Position numbers and translations under genes: made by a program. A stretch of DNA of 64,000 nucleotides from Achatina immaculata (lineage: Eukaryota > Mollusca > Gastropoda > Stylommatophora > Achatinidae). Below are positions 10,879-22,599 of the stretch, one piece after another. The notes below the pieces were generated by a model, which worked only from the letters and a program-made list of their open reading frames with translations, searched no databases and was not told the origin of the DNA. Every line of letters starts with the position of its first letter. Position 1 is the first letter of the stretch. Location: the NCBI GenBank assembly GCA_009760885.1, contig CM019719.1, positions 36,249,584 through 36,313,583 of the forward strand, read 5' to 3'.

Positions 10879-11155
10879 AACAAGCTAAGAAACAACGAAG
10901 AATACACAGGATGCATCAATGTTACCTAGAATATAACACCCGCCCTTCTTAACAAGCTAAGAAACAATGGAGAACACACAATAAGCATCAGTGTTACCTA
11001 GAATGTAACACCTGCCCTTCTTAACAAGCTAAGAAACAATGGAGAACATAATATAAGCATCAATGTTACCTAGAATGTAACACCTGCCCTTCTTAACAAG
11101 CTAAGAAACAATGGAGAATGCACAGTAAGCATCAATGTTACCTAGAATGTGGTTC
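10879..11155. repeat. 72-bp tandem repeat, about 3.8 units
   Basis: Copies begin AACAAGCTAAGAAACAA at 10879, 10951, 11023 and 11095, exactly 72 apart. Each continues through GTTACCTAGAATGTAACACC and CTGCCCTTCTT with few differences. The last unit ends at about 11155. Confidence 0.95.
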
Positions 11156-11399
11156 CCCCTTATCTGCTTAAGATTTATTTACAGCGACAAAGTGTCCGAG
11201 CTTTGCTTTTTCTTCCCTGTGCAGGTATCACTTGACAGACAGGTGCATGCATTATTTGATTAAAAGAACGCGTATTATTACCCAAAAGAAGTGAAAACAA
11301 TAATCATGTGGGCTCTGCCCAACTTCTTCTGCGGCCGTGCACACAAAGAGATCAGGCACAACACGGAATTTTAGAGGCTGCACACACACAAATAATAAC

Positions 11400-11500
11400 A
11401 CTGCGACTTTTATTTTTCAATTTCCTTAAGTCACTACTTTTATTTTTCAATGTTCTTATGTCACTACTTTTATTTTTCAATTTCCTTACGTCACTATGTG
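11400..11500. repeat. 30-bp tandem repeat, 3 units
   Basis: Three copies of ACTTTTATTTTTCAATTTCC followed by TTAAGTCACT, with one or two changes each. As the unit is a multiple of three it keeps a short plus-strand frame open (LKSLLLFFN), which is not evidence of coding. Confidence 0.9.
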
Positions 11501-11929
11501 CCATGGTATTACTGAAGAATAACACGATATCGCTACTAATATATCGCTACATTAGTTTCCTTTAATGATTTCTCTGGATTTTTTTCTATCAAAACTTTAA
11601 ACGGCACTCGGTAATTTGTTGTTAGGACGGATATTTGTGCACGCAAAATATTTCTGTGAATATACTTGAACACGAATTTAAAATTTTGCACACGAACAGC
11701 AAAAGCTTAGAGGGCACACTGATTGACATGGATCTGGAATGGATAGAATCTTTGCTCTGGCCATGGCGGAGAATAACTTGTTGCCATTTGTGTTCATAAC
11801 AGCCAATGGGCGTAAAATAATTCCATGCGCTATCTGCTACCCACTAGTGAGCATAGCGCGTGTACTGTTCCATATCCTCCGCGCAAGAAAACTCTCCACG
11901 GTGATAAAAACGCTCTCGACTATTATAAT
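11501..11929. other. No recognised feature
   Basis: Mixed sequence between a tandem repeat and a LINE 3' end. No gene recognised. Confidence 0.35.
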
Positions 11930-12365
11930 CGACGACGATGATCATCATCATTGCCTTTCACTCCTTTGAGACCACGGATAAAGTCTCTCCAGTCATCCCT
12001 GTTCTTGGAATTATTCTCTACTTCCTTCCATCTGTATCCCGTGTCTCTGAGCACTGTCATAATTTCTCTTCTCCAAGTACGTCTATGTCTTTCTCGTTTT
12101 CTATTTCCTTGAGGATTCCATGTCAGTGACTGTCTTGCCATGCTGGTGTCGGGTTTTCTCAGAGTGTGGCCAATCCACCTCCATTTCCTAGACATGATTT
12201 GTAGGTTCATAGGTTCTTGTCCTGCCCTTTCCCAGACCTCGTTCCTGGTAATGTCCTGCTATTTTAATGTTTAAAATCCTCCTCAAGCAGTAGTTCATGA
12301 ATGTTTGTATCCTCTGTTGTACTGTCTTGGTCATAAGCCATGTCTCCGAACCATACAGCCGTTAG
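11930..12365 (-). pseudogene. LINE C-like reverse transcriptase 3' end
   Basis: The minus strand encodes LYGSETWLMTKTVQQRIQTF and NYCLRRILNIK at 12260-12365. A frameshifted continuation then reads SRKWRWIGHTLRKPD, GNRKRERHRRTWRRE and DDWRDFIRGLKGVKG down to about 11950. The order and motifs match the C-terminal region of LINE C, but the end is a (GAT)n-type tail (GATGATCATCATC on the plus strand) rather than (GA)n. It is therefore a related but distinct subfamily. At least one frameshift and several stops near 12211-12240 break it. Confidence 0.8.
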
Positions 12366-13224
12366 CTTCCTTGCGCTCAACGAAAGGCACCGAGGAAGTA
12401 GAGTCAGATATGCCTGCCATCTTGAGTTGTACGGCGACTTGTTTCTACCAACGTGTGGCCGAGTCTCTAAACTAGAGCCCAGTGCGACATGGAGCTGCTG
12501 TCGTGATTATAATAAGCTGATGTTTTAGTGTCATTGACCGTTTAGTTCCTACACGAACATAAACACTCTACACCTTACAAATATTAATTCTACTCTCAAA
12601 GCCCGCCCATATTTCTTTCTCTTCCCTCTGACACCCTGCCCCCATGCGAACACACACACACATACAGAACCACCAAAAAAAAACCCAAATCACGGCAACA
12701 TAAACATAAACAAAACTGTGTTTATTATACACACGTTTCATGATTGCTATTTAAAGCACGATTTTAAACTAGATATACCCTACAGTCAGCAGAAGCAGAC
12801 CGACAGATGATTTTACCGAGAAAGTGCAAAACAATGCTGCAATTAAACGATGACAGGGCATCTCACTTGAAAGATCTCACCCTAATCAGCAAAGGCGTCG
12901 GTGCTTCTAGTCCTGCATTGCCGTGATTTTCACGAGCACACAGATGCTTGTCTCACTAGATCCTGTGTTAAAGAGATCCATTCAAAATCTATCACAATAC
13001 GCCCTGCACACGAAAAGACAAAAGACAGACATTAAAAGCATTACAATAAAAACAAGAGCCACAACCCAGGACACGCCTCGCTAATCGTTGCGTGACGAAC
13101 GGATGATAGCAGCTCTGGACCTTAAGAAACCGATGATCGTATCATTCTAGGCAAGCCTGACCTCTAATTAAGCGTTATCCTAATGCCCCGCCGGGCTAGG
13201 TCATTCTGCTATTATCAATTTACG
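12366..13224. other. No recognised feature
   Basis: Moderately CpG-containing unique-looking sequence. No exon with convincing splice sites, tRNA or element was recognised. Confidence 0.35.
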
Positions 13225-13590
13225 TTGCTATTACTAGGAGTCGCTCCACAGATGGCTTTAAACTATTACTAGGAGTCGCTCCACAGATGGCTTTAAACTA
13301 TTACTAGGAGTCGCTCCACAGATGGCTTTATACTATTACTAGGAGTCGCTCCACAGATGGCTTTATACTATTACTAGGAGTCGCTCCACAGATGGCTTTA
13401 TACTATTATTAGGAGTCGCTCCACAGATGGCTTTATAATATTATTAGCAATCGCTCCACATATGGCTATTTATACTATTATTAACTATAACAGTCGTTCC
13501 ACATATGGCTATTTACACTATTACTACCAGTCGTTCCACATATGGCTATTTATACTATTACTAGCAGTCGCTACACATATTTCACTCCTT
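13225..13590. repeat. 35-bp minisatellite, about 10 units
   Basis: Units of CTATTACTAGGAGTCGCTCC followed by ACAGATGGCTTTAAA. The first six units are nearly identical. Later ones diverge (CACATATGGCTATTTA type) and have length changes, so one side of the array is older. Confidence 0.95.
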
Positions 13591-13795
13591 GTATTTCACC
13601 TAATGTTAGCTGCATATTTTTTGGTAACAAAACCTACACTGATGCCTTTCCTTTTGCCCCCCGAAATTAAACTGTTATGTTCTAAATCAGTCTATTCAAT
13701 ATTTGTGCTGTCGGACTGTAACACACACCTACTTCTCGCTTCACAGAACTTAATGTTGAACGTATCTTGTCACAAATAATACTCTCTCCTCTCTC

Positions 13796-13892
13796 TATTG
13801 AAGGGCAGGATGTAAGACGGGCCTGCGTGCCCAATTCTTTGCCCTTTAAAAATAATGATCATTCACTCTCTCTCTCTCTCTCTCTCTCTCTG
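13796..13892 (+). repeat. Dispersed repeat 3' end (family Y), copy 1
   Basis: Contains GAAGGGCAGGATGTAAGACG, GGCCTGCGTGCCCAATTCTT and TGCCCTTTAAAAATAATGAT, then CATTCA and a (CT)n tract. The same block occurs at 14304 (+) and 39931 (-). The AATAAA-like signal and ATTC tail in the best copy suggest the 3' end of a retroelement; its clade is unknown. Confidence 0.75.
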
Positions 13893-14303
13893 GTATTTTT
13901 AAACGTTTTACATTCTCCCCTCACCTCAACCGCAGGTTAAATTCTTGATTTTGTCAGTTGGATGAGACTCAAGCACAAAACCTCTACTTATATATACACA
14001 CACATACATACGCATCCCTAACATTTACTTTCCTCATCGTTTTACCATCCTAACAATCACTGTATGTTTACAGAGTGGTCGGAGTAATTCTAGTACGTAT
14101 TTTTGTTTGTTTTTGTTTATCATTTTGGCTGTAATGAATGTGTGAGAATGTAAACTAGCTTTGTCGTACATTATGGATTGTTGAATATATGGATATGAAG
14201 AGGTTATACGTAAAAGTTGTGCTTCCTATTTATTTCTGTTGTCTGTCCTTACAAAACAGTAGTACTGTATTGATACTGAATGGCTGCGGTAAACAGAAAA
14301 TTT
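13893..14303. other. Unassigned; between two family Y copies
   Basis: T-rich sequence that could be the remaining 3' UTR of the second family Y copy. No gene recognised. Confidence 0.3.
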
Positions 14304-14385
14304 GGAGATGTAAAGCAGAATGTCAGGCAGGTCTGCGTGTCCAATTTCACACCTTTTGAAAATAAAGTCTGTTCGTTATTTCTAT
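14304..14385 (+). repeat. Dispersed repeat 3' end (family Y), copy 2
   Basis: GCAGAATGTCAGGCAGGTCT, GCGTGTCCAATTTCACACC and TTTTGAAAATAAAGTCTGTTCG align with the copies at 13.8 kb and 39.95 kb. It is diverged at roughly one base in seven by eye. A purine-rich tract follows. Confidence 0.7.
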
Positions 14386-14393
14386 GTACGCTA

Positions 14394-14530
14394 TAGAGAG
14401 AGGGAGAGAAGAGGGAGGGAGACAGACAGACAGAGGAGAGAGTGAAAGAGAACAAATAGACAAAGATGGATGAATGGAGGTACAGACAGACAGACAGACA
14501 GACAGACAGGCAGATAGATAGACACAGAGG
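14394..14530. repeat. Purine-rich tract with (GACA)n
   Basis: GAGAGAGGGAGAGAAGAGGG-type sequence leading into about seven GACA units at 14483-14512. Minus-strand frames (CLSVCLSVC) are artefacts. Confidence 0.85.
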
Positions 14531-15129
14531 GAGAGAAGTTTCATGAAAACCTGTGAAGTCTTAAGAAAAAAAAAATAGACACTCTTAACACAAAATTTCC
14601 CAATACGTTAATCATATAAGACTATGATAGAAGACTTTTTAGTGACCTTGAAGAAGGTCTTTAGGAATCTCCCCCAAGAAAAGATCCCCCCCCCAAAAAA
14701 AAATGACCAAAATTTATTTACAGCGACTCATCAAGCGAGCTGTGGACAACATATCTGTACACCAAGTTTTTCGCTACCACATATGGACATTCTTTCGTCT
14801 TTTTTTATATTTGAAGGAAAAAAAAAATATCTGAAAAGATTCCCTTCCAACTATCTTCGTCAATGCTCTCCATTCCGGAGAGGTCATCAACAGAATAAAC
14901 AGACTGGCGCCAAGTGCTTATCCCAGCCTCCACATTCAAAGAAACGTCTAGGCTTTTATCCTATCAGTGTCACATCTGTAAAACAGTACGAGTCTGTTCA
15001 GAAACAACATATTCGATAAATAAGACATACGACACCGAGGATGGAAAACCTAACAAAAGAAAAAGTCGGCCTGTTCCCTTTTTATTTACTTTTATTTCAA
15101 AGACGCTGACGCAGACATCTTCTGTGACG
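14531..15129. other. No recognised feature
   Basis: A plus-strand frame of 131 codons (14624-15019) has poly-Pro/Lys from CCCCCCCCC-AAAAAAA and no recognisable domain. Treated as chance. Confidence 0.3.
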
Positions 15130-15455
15130 CGTGGGATTGTTAAAAGATGACGGCACCTATCCCATGTGGATGATTAAAATAAGAAAGCGTCTATGACATT
15201 TTGTTTACTAAATGAAGATAGGTGTTTATGACGTGAATTATTAATTAAAAGAAGACAGATCCTATGACACGTGGATTGTTAAAAGAAGACAATGTCAATT
15301 ACACGTGGATTATTCAAAGATGCCAGATTTGATTACATGTGGATTATTCAAAGATGTCAGATTTGATTACATGTGGATTATTCAAAGATGCCAGATTTGA
15401 TTACATGTGGATTACTAAAAGACGACAACGTTATGACACGTGGATTATTAATCTA
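15130..15455. repeat. 34-38-bp degenerate tandem repeat, about 8 units
   Basis: Units of GATTACATGTGGATTATTC followed by AAAGATGCCAGATTT. Three central copies at 15323-15420 are nearly identical and flanking ones (GACACGTGGATTGTTAAAAG) are older. Confidence 0.85.
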
Positions 15456-16159
15456 CCGCACTGAGCAATGTCAACAGGTTTGACAATTATGACGTTGTTT
15501 AAGATACAAACAGTCGACATTTGTCAAGTGGATGAGACTCGAGGGAATTTAAGGGTTGACTTGTTTTACGCTGACAAGACTCGGGCAAATTATCGGTCGA
15601 TTTTTATCATTTACGTACATGTATCGCAAATGGATGGGCCGAAATTCCAAAAACCGCAGTTTAAACCCAAACGGAATTCTTGTGCAGCTTTCAACACTAC
15701 CGAATAACTAATACAGTATAAGGAAACCACGCTTACATAATTACCTATACTGCTAAACTAACGTATAAAAGCAGCGTATGTGTGTGTGGTTGGTGTTGGT
15801 GGTGGGTGGGGGGGGGGGGAGTTGAAATCACATCACAGCTCACTGGAAAATGCGGAACGCGAAGGTGAAACTAGCTTCCTGCACGACTGGGTCAATGACT
15901 TTCACACACAGCACCCTGAAGCCATGCAGGGACGTGTATGAGCCAGTGATGTTCTTTCTGTCTACAGGTAAGCGCTAGCACAAGGCTGGGTACTAAATGC
16001 CATCTGATTATTCCTAGACAACCCATTAGCAAAACCTATGTTATAACATTTCAACCAATACTAAAGAAGGCACAGTTCTGCACCACATTAAACCATCTTA
16101 TCTAATGTATTGAGTGAAAACACCAAATCTTAACGTACGTACATATATGAATACAGACG
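15456..16159. other. No recognised gene; G12 run
   Basis: A GT-rich patch with G12 at 15808-15819. Nothing else recognised. Confidence 0.35.
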
Positions 16160-16365
16160 TATAAGCGGCTAAGTGGTTAGTGCACTAGCCTTACACGGCG
16201 AAGGTCTGTGGTTCGAATCTGGCCGGAGGAGCCCGTCACCCAGATGTAGAAATGGGTAAGTGGCATATTCTGGAGGTGAAGAAATGAAGGCAGCCAAGTG
16301 TGATGCTGACCACATTACCCTCTAGCGTGCTGACAGATCGAGGAAAAAGCACGAACACAAACACT
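16160..16365 (+). mobile_element. tRNA-derived SINE (family 3)
   Basis: Box A-like AAGCGGCTAAGTGGTTAGTG near 16163 and box B GGTTCGAATCT near 16210 form a tRNA-like head. The body contains AAATGGGTAAG, then GGCAGCCAAGTGTGATGCTG and ACCACATTA, followed by GTGCTGAC. That body resembles the bodies of the SINEs at 6.1, 34.0 and 37.2 kb although the head differs. The 3' end and target duplication were not resolved. Confidence 0.8.
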
Positions 16366-17160
16366 ATATCCAACAGATGCCTCCACAGAATAAGAGGCCA
16401 AACTTTACCATTTTGTTTTTCTTTATATCAGGACTATGGGCGAACAAAATAACAGACAAATAGACAGCTAGCTTGACAGGCAGATGTGCGAGTAGGCGGA
16501 CATACAGACATGGACAAGAGAGAGTAGAAAGTGTTAAAGTTTCACTCGTGCCCATTTTGCATCATAACAGCAACAGAATGAGCTGAACTCGGGAAGACTG
16601 GCACATTTAAAACAATAACTACTCCCTGTCTAATATAAAGGTCATAAGTAACAAGATAACAGCTGATGACGGCAAGAAAATATACTACACGATACCTTGT
16701 GTTCTTCAGACACTGACAATATAAGGCATAAGGACAGCGCGCCCGGCACGGACGTAACGTATTTACAACGTGACACCCGTTAGATTATTTATTCTCTCAA
16801 AAAAATCTAGCTCTCTAAAGTAATCGCTTTGGCGGAGGCCTAAACAACACAAAGTAATACACAAAGGCGTATCAATGAATGCTATACAGCTTGCTCAGAT
16901 GAAACAACAGGACTTTACCTGGAATCAAAATGATCCAAGAGTTTTCGGTTCATGGAGAGACATGCCCTCGCCGTTAGACCAAAAGTTATCCTGACACAGA
17001 AGTGAAATCTATAATAGACTATACAGTTACATAAATTTTGCCCCTGCTTTAGAGTCTCTCTCCGTGTGGTCCTAGTCTTTAGGGAAAAAAAAATCTCTCG
17101 TGGATGATTTGAATATTTGTCTTGGGACACTTGGGGGGGGGGGGGGGAACAGCTGTTTTC
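16366..17160. other. No recognised gene; G15 run
   Basis: G15 at 17133-17147. No element recognised. Confidence 0.35.
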
Positions 17161-17162
17161 CA

Positions 17163-17350
17163 GCTTTCGGGTGTCTCTGCTGTGTTAATATCTTATCTCT
17201 ACTGTGTTAATATCTTATCTCTACTGTGTTAACATTGTGTCTCTACTGTGTTAACATCGTGTCTATACTATGCTAACATTGTGTCTCTACTGTGCTAATA
17301 CTGTGTCTCTACTGTGTTAACACCGTGTCTCTGCCGTGTTAACATTGTAG
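17163..17350. repeat. 22-24-bp tandem repeat, about 8 units
   Basis: Units of TGTGTTAACATTGTGTCTC followed by TAC, with changes such as CTAATACTG. Degenerate but clear. Confidence 0.9.
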
Positions 17351-17756
17351 TGATACAATGAAATGCTTTTCAATGATTTTATAAAGATTTTCATATTCTG
17401 TACCATGGCCGACTGTAAACATGTACCTGAAGGAAATAAATCTCCGGTCTGCAAACGTCTTTCAACTATCTGGTGATGAAATTGAGAATGAAGTCTGGGG
17501 GTGGACAAAGTTTATCATCAATCGCTTGTCAAACTAGGTTTCGTGGTATTCAGCTGTTAAAACCACTGGGAAGGAGGACTATTCGCATACAGCCAACATA
17601 CGTAAAAATCTGACTTAGTAAAGGGCTGTGGAGTGTATTACGTAAATCAGGAACATGTGAACACTGCATAATCTGCTTCCTGTTAAGATAAACCGGACAT
17701 TCACGTCACAAGTATTCTCATTTTTCTATCGAGCATCGCCATGACTATTCAGCTAG
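17351..17756. other. No recognised feature
   Basis: Mixed sequence, nothing recognised. Confidence 0.35.
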
Positions 17757-17858
17757 AGACAGTGCACAATTAACACACAAAAATAGTGCACAATTAACAC
17801 ACAAAAATAGTGCACAATTAACACACAAAAATAGTGCACAATTAACACACAAAAATAA
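17757..17858. repeat. 24-bp tandem repeat, 4 units
   Basis: Four almost perfect copies of AGTGCACAATTAACACACAA followed by AAAT. Confidence 0.95.
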
Positions 17859-18185
17859 GCGCCCAGCAGATGTTTATCTCTATATTCAGTGCACTACAAG
17901 ACCCGGCCGAGAGACAGGGCATTAATTAATGTACAAATAACGTGTAAAAGAATGCTTAAATAAGTTTATGTACAACATTAAAACACCGTTATATCACCAG
18001 CACAGAAATTATCAAGTGCCAAGAGTTAGTAATAAATGTCCAAAGCTGGGGGTCCTGATCATTTTAAATTCTATGCAGGTATCCTTTTCGAGGATTTGGC
18101 GAGAACTGTAAACTCCATTTAGAAGTGTTAAAATACACCAGCATCATGTTTTGTTTTTTTTTTTCACTTTTTAGGAATGATTTAG
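17859..18185. other. No recognised feature
   Basis: AT-rich sequence without recognisable features. Confidence 0.35.
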
Positions 18186-18260
18186 ATCAAGGAGTCGGCA
18201 AACTACGGCCCGCCACAACAAATCATCATGCCCGACGGCCCATCAAAAATATAACATCCA
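18186..18260. mobile_element. Possible hAT element terminal fragment
   Basis: GGAGTCGGCAAACTACGGCC followed by CGCC and GACGGCCCATC resembles the ends of animal hAT elements that read GGGTCGGCAAACTACGGCCC (family knowledge). No matching opposite end or transposase was found nearby, so this is a weak call. Confidence 0.35.
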
Positions 18261-19144
18261 CCCACGAACCTAAAAGAGAACTGAGTTAGACCTAGCCGTT
18301 GCAGCACTAAAAAGTTTAGCAATTCCGATATGAAATATGTAACAACTGTATCAAAGATCGCCTTCTGTGGGGACACCAGCTTAAGAGATCACATTATGTT
18401 CATTTCCTCGAGCTCCAAGAGACAAAATCAGCAAAACACAAACATATCAGTGACTGTAAGACACAAACATATCAATGACTGTAACATGAGACTTCAAAAC
18501 TCTGTTCCATTCCCGTTCTGCTGACATTCGTGCACAGACTGCTGAACTGCATAGAAAGGTGATGGTTGTGGTACCACTCACTATAAGAAAAACTGATTTG
18601 ACGGTCCTATCCATCAAAAATAAAAACCACTTCTGGGTTATAGAGACTGTATACTACTTTATTACCAAGAGTTCTTTTATTCAAAGAAAAAAAACACACA
18701 CACATTTCAGTTAGTGGTAACAAATATTCTTCAAACATAAATTATAATCTATTCTCGAAACCCCACCCGAAACCCCTCTATAGAGACCCATGAATTTTTG
18801 GTTAAGAGATCCTGGACGAGAACGTAATCTTACTTTTCATTATTTGTGAAAGTTCACACTTTCGGAACTTTCGATTCAGAAACAAAACGAATAGAAAGCC
18901 GGAGCATTTCTGCATCATTCATTTTTGTTCGTTTGTTGTTTTACACAGCCCCTGATTCTAGGGCTACAACTTTTACTCAGAACATTCTAGTGTATACGCC
19001 CAGCCTGGACAGCCCAATTTCCAGTGACCTGATCATGCTCACCAGATGGAAGATGGATGGGACCTTAGAGATAATCTTCACTAACAACTCGCAGAATACA
19101 AGGCATCCAGTGCTGGCGGTCATACTTCTCTATTCCGGGTGTTA
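18261..19144. other. No recognised feature
   Basis: Possibly the interior of the hAT-like element that starts upstream, but no transposase motif is visible. Confidence 0.3.
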
Positions 19145-19375
19145 ATTATGAGCTGGACTTGTGTTCTTTCTTCGTGCCACTTCATCAGTCCATCTATCAT
19201 CTTATCTCTCTGCCTGCCCCCGTCTCTTTTGCCCTCTATCATCCCTGTTATTATCAAATATTCCAATCCACCCGCTCTCATGACGCGTTCTATGAATCTG
19301 GATTGTCTTTTCACGAGTTTTGTTACTGTTTGTCTCTCTTCTGCTTCTCTTCGTTTGATCTCTTTGCACAATCCT
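19120..19375 (-). pseudogene. LINE A-like reverse transcriptase C-terminal fragment
   Basis: An open minus-strand frame of 83 codons reads RREAEERQTVTKLVKRQSRF, then IERVMRAGGLEYLIITGMIE, then GKRDGGRQRDKMIDGLMKWH. The layout (FIxxVMRxGGLExLxxTGxIEGKRxxGRxR) is that of LINE A (TFIGHAVRRGGIENIITTGK then IEGRRSRGRPRE) but the sequence is clearly a different subfamily. Only the last quarter of the polymerase is left. No tail or target duplication was found. Confidence 0.65.
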
Positions 19376-19965
19376 GGAGGCTCAGACTATGTGTAAACTT
19401 TGGAGGACTATTCTGACGACAGCTGGGAGTGAATACTATGTGATCAACTAAGACAGAATGAACAGAAACTATTGCATCAACGAGGGCGAAAAGTAAAGCG
19501 AGCTAGGCAAGACATGAACGAAAGGTGTTTATTTTCATAGGCCGTGCATCATTCCATGTTCAGAAGCGGTGGAAGGAAGTTAAGCCACTTCTACGATCGT
19601 GCTGTACGGGCAGTGTTGTATTCTTTTCCTCGACCCTGACCACTTCCGTTGTCTGTAATTTGCTCATACCGTCCGCGTTTGTAAAAGTGCAGTCACTTAG
19701 ACGTGACCATTCGAGTTGCCTGAGCACAACCCAAATAGGAAAGCATAGAGCTCCATTTGTGTGCATCGTAAACATGAGATGGAGCCTCTATTACTCCTTT
19801 TCTCCATTCTTTTCCTGTTCTTCAGGACGCCCTGCGGTTTTGAGGATGAAAGGGACATGACGTTGAGGACTCCATTTTTGGCAACAATATCGAAGCAGAA
19901 TAGAATATAACTACAGGTATATCAAAACCTCTTAGTCAATGAAAGTGTTTGAATGCTACAAAGAT
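19376..19965. other. No recognised feature
   Basis: Unique-looking sequence. A plus-strand frame (19525-19860) has no recognisable domain. Confidence 0.3.
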
Positions 19966-20172
19966 TAGTTCAAGAAGATTTGTTAGTTATATCTTGTTCT
20001 TCTATCTTAGTTCAAGAAGATTTGTTAGTTATATCTTGTTCTTCTATCTTAGTTCAAGAAGATTTGTTAGTTATATCTTGTTCTTCTATCTTAGTTCAAG
20101 AAGATTTGTTAGTTATATCTTGTTCTTCTACCTTAGTTCAATAAAATTTGTTAGCTGTATATTGTTCTTCTA
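19966..20172. repeat. 42-bp minisatellite, 5 units
   Basis: Four near-perfect copies of TTAGTTCAAGAAGATTTGTT followed by AGTTATATCTTGTTCTTCTATC, then a diverged fifth. Since 42 is a multiple of three, two plus-strand frames stay open through it; these are artefacts. Confidence 0.95.
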
Positions 20173-20585
20173 TCATCTCCCAGGAACTGAACTTTGGTGT
20201 TCTTTGCAGCCGATGCGGTGAAAATGCTGAAGCACAGCATCGTGTCGGTTTGGGAACGGACTATGGGGGTTATTTTTTTCAGCCCCTGGGTCCAGCTAAA
20301 AAGCATGGAGTTTGCAATACTTCTTTAGTAGACTCTATCACCATGGAGACTACGGTGATCCCTGCCCCAGTTAGGGAGACTAAGCCTCAACAGTGTGGTC
20401 AGACATGGTCTTATTCAGCTATGGCTTGCCAACTCTAACGCTAACATGTTAGCTACGGCTCGCCAACTCTAACGCTAGCATATCAGCTATGTCTCGCCAA
20501 CTCTAACGCTAGCATGTAAGCTATGGACCGTTGACTGCCAAATCAGACAGCGTCTCCACCCACTTGTTATTTATGTAAGCAGAAT
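20173..20585 (+). repeat. Repeat X, copy 1, with about 4 internal 33-bp units
   Basis: The conserved blocks are GGTGTTCTTTGCAGCCGATG (about 20196), TTTAGTAGACTCTATCACC (about 20324), GTGATCCCTGCCCC (about 20357) and the end block CTGCCAAATCAGACAGCGTC (about 20536). Between the last two lie about four units of AGCTATGTCTCGCCAACTCT followed by AACGCTAGCATGT. The same organisation recurs at 31.2 and 53.4 kb. Orientation is arbitrary. No coding domain or inverted termini were recognised. Confidence 0.75.
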
Positions 20586-22300
20586 TAGAATAGTACAAAT
20601 GACTGGGCCAAAAAGCTGACCCCCAGAAGTTACTGTTTCATCCTAAGATATAATTTACGATTTATTTATTACTGTTGCTACTTCGCACATAAGACACAAA
20701 TATCTTGCATGTAGCGTAAATGTTTCATGTCATATAATAAATATTACTATATTCTACATTGGTGATTTTTGTTCACTAATGTTATGTGTATGTGTGTGCG
20801 CGCAAATGTTTTTTTTTAAACGTAACCTGTGTTCACTTTCTGAATCATAGTTCTACCATCAGTACACACTAGATTACTGGTTCTGTGACCTCGTAGTTCT
20901 AAAAGTCTTCAAGTTTCCAATGCCATCACAATACATTTTAACTAACACGGTGAGAAGAGGCCATCTGACACGACACACTACCCGTGTCTTAGTTCCCGTC
21001 CTATTATCTCTTGATATTCGCCAATGTGGTTCCCTCTTATTGCTGCTCTTTGATTACAGTACAAGTTCTTAATGACCCTTGGTGATTTCCTCACTTATAT
21101 ATAGTTTTTCAAGCATCATCTATATATAGTTTTTCAAGCATATGCATCATATCCTCATGTCTCACTCTGTCGATAGCTTTTCCGCACTCGATCGTTGCCG
21201 GTCTGTACTCTTAAGCCTAGCATCGATAAGGTAAACAAATTACATTTGTGTCGTTAACCGTGACGGTTTTTCCCTTACCCGTAGCAAGATCGAAGCACAG
21301 CATCAACATTCGCCAGACTGCTGTACAAACTTTTCGACAACAAAAATCATAATCACATGCTAACGCGTTCGCATTTCGCACCATACAACAATCCGCTTAG
21401 TCCACGAAATAATTTGATTACAAAGAAACACTCAAATACTCAACCAACAAAGTATAATATATATATATACAGCTTTTTCTGAGGGATACTGTAGGAAAAC
21501 GGGGATCTGAGAACCGAACGTGTAAAGAGAGAAAAAAAAAGAAGCAGAAACATCAGAACAATATGAAAAGAGCATGAGATAACAACTCAGGACACTCAAT
21601 TCTGTAACATCAAATGTCAAAGTGTGTGGAAGGGAAGGAACGAGATAAAAGAAAGCTGTACATACCAGGAAGAAATAAGAGGAAATAAGAACACCCACAG
21701 TCGTGGTAAGCCATATCCAGGAGACGCATAAAAGTGAGACATAAATTAAAACACACGCCAGGAAAAGGGGGGGGGGGGTTACTATAAAATTAATGCTACA
21801 AAATATGCAAGACTTACCACAAAATGGTAGCAAGCCTGTGCATTCCTACTAGCTCCAAGCTACTAGCAAACCTTCTAATTCCCCCATGGTTTCAGAAAAA
21901 AGCACGCAAATTGAAACGTTCCGGGAGAACTAACGAATCCAGCAAGCACCGAAAGATGCTCACCAAACATAAAGCTACGAGGAGCCAGAGCAAAGCACAC
22001 AACTCTGAATCCTAAACTATTCTTTTTTTTACTGCCTCTCCTCCCGCACCCACACTGTATCCACGATCTCTACACAAACTGGGAGATTCAACTCTTGTGA
22101 GCAAATCTCTGGCCCCATCTATTAATACAGAAGAATCATTCGTGCTCGTAAATACTTATCACTGTTCGCTTTCTTTACGAGAGAAAATACAACAAAACGT
22201 GGGGTTGGGGGGGGGGGGGAAGAGAGAGAGAAAACGAAATAACAAAAATGCCTGGCCCGAACGAAAATGAAGATTTTTCTTTCAGAGTATTTTTGAAACA
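20586..22300. other. No recognised gene; short repeats
   Basis: Includes a 24-bp direct duplication (TATATATAGTTTTTCAAGCAT) near 21094-21146, a (TA)n patch at 21456-21470, G12 at 21767-21778 and G13 at 22207-22219. A minus-strand frame at 21432-21833 is hydrophobic but has no recognisable domain. Confidence 0.35.
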
Positions 22301-22309
22301 GACTCTCAC

Positions 22310-22470
22310 TCACACACACAGACCCTCTCTCTCTCTCTCTCTTACACATACATTCACTCTCACTCTCTATCTCATTCCCTCTCACTCTCTTTCAAACACA
22401 CTCTCTCTCGCATTCTCCTCTCTCTCTCTCTCTGTCATTATCCCATTCTCCGTCTCTCTCTCTCTCTCCA
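22310..22470. repeat. CT-rich microsatellite cluster
   Basis: Interrupted (CT)n and (CA)n stretches. Ser/Leu-rich frames through it are artefacts. Confidence 0.85.
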
Positions 22471-22599
22471 CTTACAGCCCCAACATGTCCAGACTGCTAA
22501 ATTGTTTTGTAATACAACAAAACACATTAGGATTTCTCCTTCATAGACGCCATTTTGTTACTGGTGATTTCAGCGCTTCCTGTACCGGCCTACGTAATA